This document shows, piece by piece, positions 33,090-44,601 of a stretch of DNA of 64,000 nt (within the stretch, counting starts at the first letter, position 1; the number at the start of each line of letters is the position of its first letter). Under the pieces are notes generated by a model. It saw only the letters and a program-made list of their open reading frames with translations. It made no database searches and was not told the DNA's origin. The position numbers were made by a program, and so were the translations under genes. The DNA comes from Rhizopus sp. PT2906 (Eukaryota; Mucoromycota; Mucoromycetes; Mucorales; Rhizopodaceae), in assembly GCA_025529335.1 (NCBI GenBank), contig JAMYHX010000132.1, forward strand, positions 1 to 64,000. Reading direction: 5' to 3'.

Positions 33090-34405
33090 TTATACAACTG
33101 GAAGCTTTTGCACAGCAACGGAATTGAAAGAGACCAAGCTTTCTTTTGTTTCCAAGTCATGTTTATATCTAATTAGAAAGTCTTCCAATTCTTCCGGAGT
33201 GTTCACTCCTAACATTGGGCCTAACACATCTTTAGCGCTCTTTACTCCTTCTAAGCCATCCCAAATAAACATCTTTGCCGTAGGTGTGCCGGAGCCTATT
33301 ATAATTAGATACTATTGTCTCTGAATTTGTCTTAATACTAACTCATATCGCAAGTTCTATAATCAGATTGAACAATTTTTATGTTACTATGTTTTGACAG
33401 CATCTTCTCGAGTTCAGCTCCTATATTTGGATTCTGTCCTCTTGATTTGCAAATGTGATGATCTGACAAAATAAAAAGATAAAATTAATCTCTTGGGACA
33501 AAAAAAGAAACGTTTAAACTTACAGCCTAATACGGCTTTATAAAGTAAACTAGAAGTGTCCTTTGGCACCTAAATAAAGCAAAAGTTAGCGTCCATAGGA
33601 ATCAATAACCATAAACAGCTTACCTTTAAATCGAAATCAGACACTTGTATCATACCTCCTGGTTTAGTAACTCGTATCACTTCGCCTAAAGCCGTTGGCC
33701 ATTCATTTTCTTCACGAAGAGCAGCCACAAAGAATCTCATATGAACAAAGTCAAACGTATTATCTTCATATGGGAGTCCTTCGATTACATTTCCTTTGGT
33801 AAAAGTAAACTGCTTTAGGTTTATATTCTTGTTAGTAATATCGTCTATATCACAGCCATGGTAGGTACAGTTAGGATATTCCTGTACCATGTCCTATCGT
33901 TTGAAAAAGTAAATACATTAACCATAAATTTATATTACTACTTACCATAACCCATACGCCAGATCCACATCCTACATCCAGTATGTTGATTCCCTTTTGA
34001 AAGTCCAGAACGTCTGTTACACTAGGTAACACATTTCTTGGAGGAAAAAATTAGCACAAGTCAGCAATGTAAAATAAGTATTACCCTCCATATAGGTTCT
34101 TGAAAGCATAATGTTGCTATGTCAGTTAGTTAGTTATTAATACATAACTGCAAAAGCGCTTGTTTTACTCCTGTGAGCCTCATTTGCTCTTCATCATCCT
34201 TTGGCAACCAATATGTCGATGTCTTGTCGTTATGATACTCCCGTTTGATATTTGTAGTCATAGAATTGACAGTAGTTGCTGGATTGACTATAGTCGTACT
34301 CTCTTCGTGCGCGTCCATCGTCTTGCTAAATTTATTTTTATCTATTGTATTATGCTTACTTTGTACACGCTTAGTCCCCTGTGAAGCTGAGAAACGACTG
34401 CCCAT
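33090..34405 (-). CDS. SAM-dependent methyltransferase A (class I), paralogue of the gene at 50-51 kb
   Basis: Seven exons (34169-34405, 34085-34116, 33946-34036, 33624-33893, 33524-33569, 33343-33462, 33090-33295) encode 333 residues. Motif I, ILDVGCGSGVWVM, binds S-adenosylmethionine; YHGCDI is the acidic end of strand 2; FDFVHMRFFVAALRE and VTKPGGMIQVSDFDL are motifs II-III of class I methyltransferases. The segment STYWLPKDDEEQMRLTG before the fold is typical of a family multiplied in mucoralean fungi. I chose the start at MGSRFSASQ because the paralogue starts in the same place (MGNCFPVAH); the MGxxxS form fits N-myristoylation. Six of the seven exons correspond closely in size to the paralogue; the sixth is 18 nt shorter. 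The substrate is unknown. Confidence 0.85.
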
Positions 34406-35089
34406 CATTTGTTGGATAAACTTGTAAACAAAGAAGAAAAAAGATCTTACCGTAAAAGTATCCTTTTGGGAAAAAGTGCTAAGCAAGTTAGAAAAAACTT
34501 TGGATTATTAATATCCTCCCGGCTTATTCTAATTGCTATCAGGAGGTGCTACAAAGCGCGCGATACTCGGCCAAAGTGAAAAAGAAAAGACCAGGAAGTG
34601 ATACGGCCGTTTGAGAGTATGGGGATACAAATCATCAGATTACCCAGCTCAAGGCAAAAGATGTGGTACATTGCTCTTTAAGCCGCGCTTTTTTATTTAC
34701 AGTCAATTTTCCCTTCTTCTTTTGCTGTTTGAAAACTCACACAGTTCTATTATAATATTTTCCTATTTAACAACTTGTTTTACCAATATTTCGTCCTCAT
34801 TTCAATAAAATAATGATTGCTGTATTGCATTGTTTAACATGACCAATATTGATATGAGTGGTGATAATAGTATATCAATGATGAAAATGTAGTCTGTAGC
34901 AATCAATATAAAGCGACATTCATGTATGCAATAATGAAGGAAATGATGATACAAAAGTACAGACGAATATGAGCTTTGAGAATAGTATTTCAATGGTTCA
35001 AGTGTAAATTATTATTAAAGGAACAATTGTGTGGAAATGAGCGAATACAATGCCCACAAGTACGATTGAATGTAATTCGATCTAGATTG
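34406..35089. other. Intergenic region upstream of methyltransferase A
   Basis: Non-coding, with the putative promoter of methyltransferase A. No further gene recognised. Confidence 0.5.
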
Positions 35090-35310
35090 GCTTTATTTTT
35101 ACTTCTAAAGTCGTACTACGACTCTTAAAAGATGCAATATATCATTCTTTCCAGGTCCCATTGAGGAGTTTTGGGCAAAACTAAGACATTTGTATGAAAA
35201 CCTCTCAGTGACAGATCGCGGCAATTTGGTTGCAAGAGCTCGAAAGACCACTGAAGTACCGCTCCCAAAGATTGTTAAGGATGAATCAGACATTCTGAAT
35301 CGTTTTTGAG
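35090..35310 (+). pseudogene. C-terminal remnant of a DDE (Tc1/mariner-type) transposase
   Basis: A plus-strand frame reads FFPGPIEEFWAKLRHLYENL, then SVTDRGNLVARARKTTEV and ends at a stop near 35310. The core PIEEFWAKL corresponds to the NPIE-(Y/F/L)-W-(S/A)-x-L motif that precedes the end of DDE_3-type transposases, with the expected helical tail. Everything upstream, including the catalytic Asp residues, is missing, so this is a fragment. Confidence 0.6.
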
Positions 35311-36155
35311 CAGTGCTTAAATAAAAAAGAGCTTCTTAATTCGGCTATGAAGGCACACGAATGCATGAAATAGGCAGGTGAAACAGGCCGAAAGTTTTGC
35401 CACCCTGGTTCAAAGTTGGAAATCGTTTATCGACTTTTCTACAATAAACTCTACAACCAGCACTTGTCTCAGCCACATTACCAATGGAACATCTTCGTCT
35501 GGACGTCTACTTTTATATCACCCATCAGAAGACCTACAACATTTATTCGCTGCTTACCCACTCAAATGGAGCATATAGCAATGTCTAATCTCCTTGTATT
35601 GTCTTGATACTTCATATGATACACCCAGTATATAGCATTTCATTACCGATCTCAACTCTTTTCAGTAACCCCATAATGATCAATTATGCCCAATAGTGAC
35701 ATATACTGCTCTCATCATCTAGCGACGGGCCATTGATAACATGCCTTTCTCCGTTCCTACTCCCACCTCACAACTTCTCAAGATTTTTGGTCCTCTACAA
35801 GATGATCGAAACTCTGAATTCCTAGATTAACATATGCTATATCTTGTTGTCGGAGCACGTCTTTTATTATGACGTGTGATGTATATATATTTTCTCTAAC
35901 TTCTACACAAAAAAAAAGATCGTCATTATCGTTTCACAAAGAAGTTACCAGGGATACAATTAAAATTATCCCTTAGTTTTCCAGGGAACGGGTTTGATCG
36001 GCAGTCAAGTAAACAGTAGAAATACATTCTACAGACTTGTAAGTCATAGGTTCCTGTGGACTGCATGTAATGATACACACATAGGCTAAGCAGTTACGTT
36101 GGATGACGTCTTTAATTAAGCATGAAATTTATTTTCAAAAAGAGATGAAAAGCAT
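35311..36155. other. Non-coding flank with possible transposon debris
   Basis: Two overlapping plus-strand frames at 35378-35607 and a minus-strand frame through 35560-35380 were read; none carries a recognisable domain. The stretch may be the rest of the degraded transposon. Confidence 0.4.
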
Positions 36156-36416
36156 TTAGTAGCAGACCCATCGGTCACCCCCATCCTTCTTGCATTGAGG
36201 AATAAAGTATTTTGTGGTATTGTCTTTGGTCATGTTGTAACAAGTGGTTCTTCCAAAATCGGTGTGCTTGCTGTCAGTACCAACCTTGAAGCTTAATTCT
36301 TGACATACTTTTCTGGTAAGAACAGTAGGGCCTCTGGCACACTTGCAGGTCATGGCAGAAACAGCAGTAAAGTAAAAGATAGCGGCAAATAGAACGATAA
36401 AGAGCTTAGAGTTCAT
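36156..36416 (-). CDS. Small secreted cysteine-rich protein (86 residues)
   Basis: The ATG at 36414-36416 opens a single exon of 86 codons. The signal peptide is MNSKLFIVLFAAIFYFTAVS followed by AMTCKC. The mature part, about 65 residues, has six cysteines: two in CKC near the start, one in VCQELSF, one in TTCYN, one in PQCKK and the last in WVCY at the C-terminus. This spacing suggests three disulfides. A TATA-like sequence lies 45 bp upstream. The protein could be an effector, an antimicrobial or an adhesion factor; none of these is shown by sequence. A pyrimidine tract plus CAG just upstream of the ATG may be the acceptor of a 5'-UTR intron. Confidence 0.7.
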   Translation of the reverse strand: MNSKLFIVLFAAIFYFTAVSAMTCKCARGPTVLTRKVCQELSFKVGTDSKHTDFGRTTCYNMTKDNTTKYFIPQCKKDGGDRWVCY

Positions 36417-37582
36417 GTTAATTTCTGTTTGATCTGAAAAGAAGACAGGAAATAGGAGGCTATATTTATATTCTTTTAGTGTCGGTACAATCAATTCTAG
36501 AACAGGTACGCATATCACATTGCATTACTTGTTACTTGAATAACTGATCAATGGATTCACACACAATCTCATTTAAAATCAAAAGGTCACAAATGAATTA
36601 AAAAATACCTTCATACACAATGTTTCCTTTTTGTTGAAAATTGTTACCTTCGGGGAGTACATTCATGGTTCACTAAAGAGTAGGCGCCCATCTTCCAATT
36701 ATTCCTTTATATATCGGTACCACATAGCTCTCTTTCTTCCCAAGAATATTGTTCTAGAAGAAACACGCTGCATGATTACACGTCATTGTATTCACTAAAA
36801 TAAACCACATAACTATGGAGTTGTTCCAAGAAAAGTGAAAGTAAAACTATCCAGTCTTACTAATCGATCAGTAGATCAAAGTTTTTTGCAGCTAAAGATC
36901 ATAATGGCTATTATGTACACTTGCACTGTAATATCTCTCCTTAATGCTTAGCAAAAGATCAACTTGGTATAAGGATCCTTTACAAATGTAACACACACAC
37001 AAAAAAGGTGTGGTGAGAATAAATCTAAAGTTTCTATGATATACGCCCATTTCAGCTCTTTTCGTCAAATTGGATTCTGTTTGGCTTTTAGTTTGATTTC
37101 TCATGTTTTGAGGGTGGGACTAACCATATTCAAAATCAGACTTACAGTCATTGAGCATTATGTTCTTGGCAGTAATATATCTCTGTATGGCCAAATAAAT
37201 AGTTGATCGAAATACATCCTCATATTTGTGTATTTCCAAGCCATACACAGTGTGATCGCTAAGTGCAATGCCTTTGTTGCTATATAGTATGGTATTTTCA
37301 AAAAAGAAATTTCAATAGTGATTTGAGAACCTGGTTTGCGAACTAACAAACCATAGCCGTGTTCTCCTGGAATTACTGAGCGGGTGACGTGTTTGAAGGT
37401 GCTAGTGGAGGTATAAGCATATAATGTCAGTGACAGCATTAATATAAATAGCAGTCATAGATTCTCTCTTCATATAAAACGCACACGCGTCTTATTTTAA
37501 TAAACAATGTAAATTCGCAAGGCATCGACTTGTTGATCATTTCAATAATAAAACTGAATACAACGCTGCTGCTATTGGATCA
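36417..37582. other. Intergenic region
   Basis: No supported gene. A 93-codon minus-strand frame at 37158-37439 has no recognised domain and no structure around it. Confidence 0.45.
36461..36470 (-). promoter_or_regulatory. TATA-like box of the small secreted protein gene
   Basis: TATAAATATA on the minus strand, 45 bp upstream of the ATG. Confidence 0.45.
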
Positions 37583-38810
37583 ATGGCCAAGCGTCCCTTT
37601 GTCTCCACATCCCTATTTCATTTCCATGAAGCTGAAGATACACAGCAGCAAGATTATGTTTCCAGCCTGAGAAGCAAACTAAACGAAAAGCTGTCTAAAA
37701 GAATAGCCAAAGGTCACCAACCAATCGAATTGCCGATTGAAAAAACCGTGACCTCGACCTTGTATAGCATTGTGGGAACTCTGCTAAACAAACCAACTTC
37801 TACCAGCGAGGAACTGGAATTGTATAAGATTTTTTTGTCATCCACTGTCAGCTTCGCAAGTCCCAAAATATTCTCCGTGTTTGAGAATTCCCTGTCGCCC
37901 AACTGGTTCCAACAAGCAAAGCATCTCAGCGAAGCATCTCAGCGAAGCATCTAGAGCCACCTTGAACTGCCCGTTGAATTTCTAAGTTCAAATAGAGAAA
38001 ACGATTACACCCTTTGATGTAATATATTATATAGATGCCTTCGGGGTAAGCTATATATAATAATTTTCTTATATAACTAACTGTATGATTCTTTATATTC
38101 TCTCTCCTTGGTGCTTATTACTCTCATTTGTATGTCATCTCCTTTTATGTATTTTATTTTTAACCTTTGCGTAAATACTTTTTTTAATTTGCGCCAATTA
38201 TTTTTTTTCGTACACGCCATAATTTTATCCCCTTTCTGAAATTTATTTTTAATAAAACTGTAACTACTTATTCATTGACAATATCACACTGCCCGGTGGA
38301 GATAATGAACAACGTCCAAGACATTGTAAAAGGCCACCAAGAACAGTTTCACGTACTTGAACCGTCTAAGACATGAAGAAACTAATAAGGAGTCGATCAA
38401 CTATCAAATCATTCGCGCTGTTGAGACTGTGTAAGTAGGAACTGACTAATTTTTCCGCCATTGTATAAATAGAGTCAACGCTCTGCCAGTGATCAAGAAA
38501 TCAAAAGAACCTTTGGAAGCATTTTGGATCAGAAAGTTTATCGACATTTTTGAAATAGTATTTAGGTAGACGAGTAGATATACTTGTATCTGTTGGAGAA
38601 CAAGAGGATTCAATCAGTCTGACAAGCTTTGAAGCAAAACGAGAAGATTGCTGCTGCCAGTGCACAAATAGACTATCAAGCTAAAAACCATCGCACAAAT
38701 GCTGGAATCTTGAACAGATTCAATTGTTTGTTGCAAAGCAATACTTCCGACTCCATATATGTTGATTTCGTAGGTCCACCTATTAAGTCGTATTATACAA
38801 TTTAATAAAA
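37583..38810 (+). pseudogene. Decayed member of the accessory family with GRRVD...EAK signature
   Basis: The first exon-like frame (37583-37954, MAKRPFVSTSLFHFHEAED, then EKTVTSTLYSIVGTLLNKP and SLSPNWFQQAKHLSEAS) runs into a stop inside a 13-bp triplication. Further coding blocks follow on the same strand: VKGHQEQFHVLE (about 38319-38360), VNALPVIKKSKEPLEAFW and IRKFIDIFEI (38474-38560), then GRRVDILVSV and SISLTSFEAKRE (38566-38650). The last two blocks are in different frames, one base apart, and no intron fits. The RRVD...F-E-A-K arrangement resembles a nuclease-like strand pair (D, then E-x-K). The copy is judged inactive; the N-terminal frame alone could still be translated. Confidence 0.55.
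37919..37953 (+). repeat. 13-bp unit repeated almost three times
   Basis: Consecutive copies of GAAGCATCTCAGC interrupt the first frame of the decayed accessory gene and lead into the stop. This looks like a slippage duplication. Confidence 0.8.
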
Positions 38811-39283
38811 AAAAGCCCTTCTTTTGTACAAAATCTAAAGAATATCCTCAATCATTTACAAAGGCGATATCTTATAGTCTTGGCAATCTTTTTCTTTATA
38901 AAAAGTACAAAGGTCCCTCAACACATGTCAGAACGGTGAAAAGTTTAAGAAAATATAGAATTATAGACTGAAAAATACCCAAATGTATCACATCATGACT
39001 ATAAAAATAAAATAGGCGTAAAAACCAACAATATTTGGAAGCTATTGGGATTATTTATAAACCTCCTCTCCGCCATCTTTGGGAACCGCGATTTGTCAGC
39101 CACTTTAAACCTTTTGATGTATTCTTTTTAACTTGTGTGAAAATGATATAATGGAAAAACTGTTTAGCACTAACATCCAAAGGGGAACGTTTCGCAGAAA
39201 ATTTTCACAGTCCAATTTGTGAAATGATTTTATTAGGTTAAAACGCATTATGCAACCTTCTTTCCACTCTTTTGTCATTAGAC
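38811..39283. other. Upstream flank of the M28 protease gene
   Basis: AT-rich, non-coding; presumed promoter of the protease gene. Confidence 0.5.
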
Positions 39284-42064
39284 ATGGCTCTTTCAACTGA
39301 AGACACTACTAATGAGCGTACTCCACTCATTAGTCAAGCAACAGCTACTCAACGAGAGAGTCTAAAGCGAACATACCATGTCTATGGAATCACCTTGGGT
39401 TTCTTGTTTTTCTTTTCCTTTTTTGTTCACTGGTACCGATCCACACTACCCACACCACTTTCAGACGTTCAAGCAAACAATGCTGACGATTTTGCTGGTA
39501 TACATGCCTATAATGAATACTTGAGTCATTTTACTGCTCCTCACTCTGGAAATACTCGAGAAAATGGCGTGATGCGGGACTGGATTGGCTCCGTTGCTCT
39601 TGAGTTTCAAAAGGAGGCTACCGAACTTGGCTTGAAAATGGATGTTATTGCAAATGATACTTCAAGAGATATTATTCCAAGCAACTGGTTTACTGAGAGT
39701 AAGTCAAAAGAAAATAAACTCAATTGCAAAGAGATTCATCATCATTATAGACGAGCATTGGTTTATTGAGTCGCGTAATGTCATCGTTAGGCTGCACGGA
39801 CAGTCTGGAAGAGATAAGGCACTCTTGATTAACGCACACTATGGCAAGTCCATTCGACGTGTTAAAGAAGAAAAAACAATATGCTTATTCTTTTGATTAG
39901 ATAGTGTGCCTACTAGTCACGGCGTCACTGACAATGGCATGGGTGTTGCTACCACATTAGAGCTCATCCGATACTTCATTCACCACCCTCCTCAACATAC
40001 CATTATCTTTCTCTTTAATAACTTGGAAGAAGGAGGCTTGATTGGTGCTCAATCTTTTATCAGACATCCTTGGTACTCGTCTGTTAAACTGTTTGTTAAT
40101 CTTGGTAAGAAACAAAAAGAATAACCGATCCAGTTCTGTTTTTCTAATAAGCATAAACTCAGAGGGTGCTGGTGCTGGAGGACGCGCTGTCCTATTCCGT
40201 TGCTCAAACCTGAATGCTGTTAAAAAGTTGGCTAATTCAAAGACCAGTTTGGTGCATGCATCTCCTGCCGGTAATGATATGTTCAAGGCAAATCTGATCA
40301 AAAGGTAAATAACAGTAGTAACTTGACAAGAAAAGACTTATCCCCCTTTGCTACTATAGTGATACGGACTATTCCGTATTCACCAAGGAAGGCACACCTG
40401 GATTAGACATTGCCTTTTATGCGCCTCGTTCACATTACCATACTCCTCGTGATGACTTGGCCCATACAACACCTGGAGCGCTTCAACACATGGGGCAATT
40501 AGCACTAGGTGCTGTTCGTTCTATTGCCAATAGCGATGATATGTTGGATACACCATCTGAAAATCAAAGCTTTGTTTATTTTGATATACTAGGCCGCTTC
40601 ATGTTCGCTTACAGTCTTACCACACTTCAAATCATAAACGGACTTGTTCTCTTTCTTGTACCTGCCCTGGGCATCTATCTGTCAGTTTCTTCCAAAAGGG
40701 AGAACGAATCCTTTGTGGATGTGATGAAAGAGCAAACTTATCTTGCTGCTCAGGGACTTGCTGCTTGCTTACTTGCTTTCGTGTTTTCTATCATCTTTAT
40801 TGGTGTCGCTTCTTTCTTGTTATGTTATATCAATCCTCTCATGACGTACGGTGATGTTTACGGTGCAGCACTCTATATTTTCTTCACCGCCTTCCTTGGT
40901 CTACAGGTTTCCCAATTAGTTCTACCTGCCAAGATGAAACATACTCTGGCTACTACGGATGCCAGCTGGCATGGCCTGGTTGCCTTTTGGTGGATCTTTT
41001 TGGTTGTTGCCATATTTGCTGCAAGCAAGAGTGTTGTAAGTCTGTACTTTGTGGTCTTCCTTGTGTTCTTTACAACAGCTGCTGCCGTAATTCAAGTCAT
41101 CCTCCCCCAAGACAAAAAGTTCCGTTCTCCCGTGATTTTCTTTACTCAGACCTTAGTTCCTTTTGTGTTCTTGCTAGAATTAGAATTCATGTCGATGGAT
41201 GCTATGCGTCATGCTACGGTAGACGGCACCCCAGAGATTGCAGGTAATAGTGTACTTTTTGTAACATTGTTTATGAGGTATCTCACATTTTTTATAGTAT
41301 ATATTCTTATCTCGCTCCCTATCATTCTTACTATCATGCATTTTGTGCCTTGGGTGTATGTAGCCGGCAATAACCGCAGGGCGACCATTATTGCTGCTGC
41401 TGTCTTTTTATTCTTATTCACTATTTGCTCTGCTCTTGATCCTTTCAATGGCGGATGGTCACCCAACAAGCTTGTGTTTAAACAAGAGTATAATGCAGGT
41501 GAGGCCTTTGCAATGGTCAACATTACCACGGCCACAGGTATCCCCGCCATTCTGAAGCAAGCTCTTCCTCGTCATGAATATGAAACCATCAACTGTACTA
41601 CGTCCAATACATTGACAACTTGCAGGTACCAAACAGAACTTGTACCCAAATACGCAAGCAACGAGACATTGAATGAATTTGCCCTATACGACGTTCAAAA
41701 GACATGCCATGATGAGCTGTGCCAAGTGACAGGCACGTATAGAGCCAAAAACTCTTTGATGTGCCGCGTGTTATTTGACCGTACCTTAGAACATGCCTGG
41801 ATAGATAATATGAAGGTACAGCATAAAAAGATTGGTGCCTTGATCGCCTATGTCAATCAGTACGAGCAGCGTGTCCAGTTTGGTTATGAATATAGCAAAA
41901 ATGATGTGAAGCCCAATGCCACATTTAGTTGCTTCTATGACGAATGGACACAACAAGAAATCCCTGCCTTTACAACCCTTCGTGACCGCTTACCTGAAGA
42001 GGCTTTATTGCTTATCAGAGGTCAAGGCTTGGTTATTTCTTATTTTGATAAAATCAGTCTGTAA
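39284..42064 (+). CDS. Vacuolar membrane M28 metalloprotease (Pff1-like)
   Basis: Five exons (39284-39698, 39751-39843, 39901-40104, 40163-40304, 40360-42064) encode 852 residues. This is the multi-spanning M28 zinc aminopeptidase family of fungal Pff1 (yeast YBR074W), located in the vacuolar membrane. One helix lies at about residues 33-50 and is followed by the lumenal peptidase domain: NAHYDSVPTSHGVTDNGMG gives likely ligands His168 and Asp180 and general Asp170; NNLEEGG gives Glu212/Glu213; His312 lies in HYHTPRDD. Helices follow (about 370-625), then a lumenal C-terminal domain with cysteines. The second intron begins with GC (GCAAGT) rather than GT; splicing there restores HYDSVP. The start is the first ATG; the N-terminus carries a dileucine-like RTPLI, a possible vacuolar sorting signal. 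Confidence 0.93.
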
Positions 42065-42470
42065 CAATTAAATAAAAACGAGTATTTTTATTTATCAAAA
42101 TAAACAATACAATTAGCACACACACAAACATGATACGATCTATATAAAAAAAGGATGGTGAATAAAAAGGTTTCTTTTCAAAGTAATAAAAAGAGTAAAG
42201 AGCTCAGTGTAACTATGACTATAAACAATAAACTAACATTACGCTCGGTTAACCAGAACGGTTATCCAAAATAAAGCGCTATAGCATATTGGGATAAAGC
42301 TATCATCACCACTCCTTCTCTTTCTAATGTATAAAGAAAATCAATACTTACTTTAATCGTTCTATGAGAAGAAAAAAAAAAAAAAACAAGTAAAAAGGTG
42401 AATAGACAGGTTAATTTATAGGAGAGAACAAAGGAAAAAAAATTATTCGTGACTACTATTCATGACTTTT
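42065..42470. other. 3' flank of the protease gene
   Basis: Non-coding, with A tracts; no gene recognised. Confidence 0.5.
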
Positions 42471-42680
42471 AAATTACTTTACCTTCCAAAGCCACAACTC
42501 AGTTCAACCAAGAAAGACCAGTTCACCGCTGGATTTCTTTTAGAGATATCGATAATATCAGCGCTACTTATGCAACTGAGAATGCTTACATCGGCGTTTT
42601 TTACAGTTGGGAATCTTTACCTTGGAAGGTTTATTTTTTGAAGCTCATGCTCTATTTCGCATTATGTGAAGGTAAAAACA
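42471..42680 (+). other. Coding-like exon without a start
   Basis: A plus-strand frame, open from an upstream stop at about 42465, reads PSKATTQFNQERPVHRWISF, RDIDNISATYATENAYIGVF and YSWESLPWKVYFLKLMLYFA, then reaches CEG at a GT donor-like site (about 42670). Composition and Trp content look protein-like. No ATG, partner exon or family was found, so it may be a fragment of a lost gene. Confidence 0.35.
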
Positions 42681-43860
42681 CTGTTTTTTATAATTTTTTA
42701 TAGTATAAACACTAGTGCACATATACTTAAATTGACGAGCATTTCTCCTTCTTCTTGTATTTGTCAATAAATCAATCGTATTCGTTAATTTGTTATGACG
42801 AATTATGCCTCTTATTCTTAGGACTTCATGTGTATTGCCTATCATATACATACACGCCTTCTACGCCAATTTTTACGTCGTTATCCTCTAGTATCTGGAC
42901 GGCGTATCCCCACACTTCTTCTTCCAATTAGCGAATGTCACCTCTTGACACTCCATGAGCATCAGCATTCATCTTACCAAAAATATTATGTAAAACAGCG
43001 CATTATAACTGTTTTCGCCTTACATTCGACACTCATATAGTAAAATGCTTAAAATGAAACGCATTTTGTCATAAGCAAATCGAATAAGCTCTCAGTGTGC
43101 GCATGCATTTTTCCATAGACCTTATTGATTACAAGTTGTTTTGGATTTGGCGATAACATTGGGAATGGTTTAGTCATATTGTCGAGCATAAGAAACGCTG
43201 TAGCTATTAAATGAAAATTGTTATATACTTCGTCGTTCTCATCACAATACAAGTTCATGAAAAACTACAGATCTGCAAGCAAATACATGTCACCTGGAAA
43301 AGAACTAAAGGGTCCAAATAACAATTTTGTGTACAAGTAATTCTCGGTGAGCATCCTTTCATAATTACTGTGTCTTATTAATCAATACAACAAGCACCAT
43401 ATGAATAACCAAAACATTTGAGCTTACCTGGACGGTTCTATTTTGATATGTACACCTTCTTTTAGCGCCACAAACAGCCAACAAATTCAACGACAGAGTT
43501 GTATTCAGCTTTAGTTGTAATTTAAAAAGGCTATTAAGTTGATGACTTGCGAATTACATTCTTTATAAAAAGAAGGGCTGAATATAGTTACTTGGGTAGA
43601 GAATCTACGACTGCTATTTATATTATTGTCATCCGTGTGAATGTTTATCATTGTTGTCAGAACTCTTTCTTTATTCTTATCAGATGCGATAGAAGGATGT
43701 AAACTGGAAGGTATGCTCTACTGTAAGATTATACTCGAATTATTATAATAATTTATATCAAACATGTCAGCTGATAAGAAAAGGCAAAATTGAGTCAGTC
43801 TACAGTTCAATACTTGATCCAATCTAATAGAAAGCCAACATCGGCGCGACGCTTATTCTG
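42681..43860. other. Non-coding stretch, possible transposon debris
   Basis: Short frames only (for example 42828-43040 plus, 43049-43258 minus); none could be assigned. The area lies between a coding-like fragment and a recombinase remnant. Confidence 0.45.
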
Positions 43861-43894
43861 AAACCCAAATAAGGTCCCCCTCCACTATGATCCA

Positions 43895-44220
43895 CTCCTT
43901 GTGGTGGAATATCTGGTGTCGTTAAGCTCTCTTTCATTACAACACTTGAATGTAGTCCGCTCGGCGATCGCCTCGGTGTATCGAGTCGTACATGCTCAAG
44001 AGCAGAGCTTGGGTAACCACGCCCTGATTCAGCAATGTTTCAAGGCTAGAAAGAGAACAAGAAGCAAGTTACCAAACAGAAATCAGGAGATCTTTGACAT
44101 TGATCCCATATTGGTTCTAGTGGAAAACTGTGGTGCTACCAAGAACTTGCCCTTAGACAAACTACAGAAGAAGACGCTAGTACTTTTAACAATTGCAACC
44201 ATGTAGCGGCCAAGATCTGA
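43895..44220 (+). pseudogene. Fragment of a tyrosine recombinase (DIRS/Crypton-like)
   Basis: The plus-strand frame reads VEYLVSLSSLSLQHLNVVRS, AIASVYRVVH, IQQCFKARKRTRSKLPN and FDIDPILVLVENCGATKNLP, then LQKKTLVLLTIATM before a stop, with RPRSDLGK just after it. This order matches the core-binding domain and first catalytic-domain helix of fungal tyrosine recombinases, where the helix normally ends in WRPRSD with the first catalytic Arg; here TAG replaces the Trp codon. The rest of the catalytic domain is absent. Assignment rests on pattern memory, not on a search. Confidence 0.5.
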
Positions 44221-44311
44221 TTTGGGGAAAGACTACTATTACAGGCCAGGAGATCAACACATTAGGGGCGCTGCGATTGTGGGCACAGTCTTCGGAAACG
44301 TTACCAAGAAG

Positions 44312-44601
44312 ATAACCACATCCGAAGTCGGATTGGAGGCAACGGCAATTGTGGTAGGTACGACCCACAATAGCAATGTTGCCGAAAAGACGACAGAGGA
44401 TATGATATCCAGTCCCGATATTGAAAGTTTTTCTAGCATCCGCCCAAGCTACCATGGTTTCCTCATCCAAGACGCACGTATAGAAAGATGTAAAGTGTAT
44501 AGATCACAAGAAATTTTTTTTTATTGTTTTTCTGAGAATAAAGTGCGGCTAGAAAGCCTATAACCACATCCGAAGTCGTCTTTTCGGCAATATTGCTATT
44601 T
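44312..44601. repeat. Nested direct and inverted repeats next to the recombinase fragment
   Basis: The 19-mer ATAACCACATCCGAAGTCG occurs at 44312-44330 and 44560-44578. A 27-bp sequence at 44368-44394 recurs in inverted orientation at 44575-44601 with one mismatch (core CTTTTCGGCAA). Within 44330-44394 the arms GGCAAC and GTTGCC, and AATTGTGG and CCACAATA, form an imperfect hairpin. Confidence 0.7.

Noticed and set aside
34406..34486. N-terminal extension of methyltransferase A upstream of MGSRFS
   Set aside because: The paralogue begins at the equivalent MG, and the extension is hydrophobic noise without similarity.
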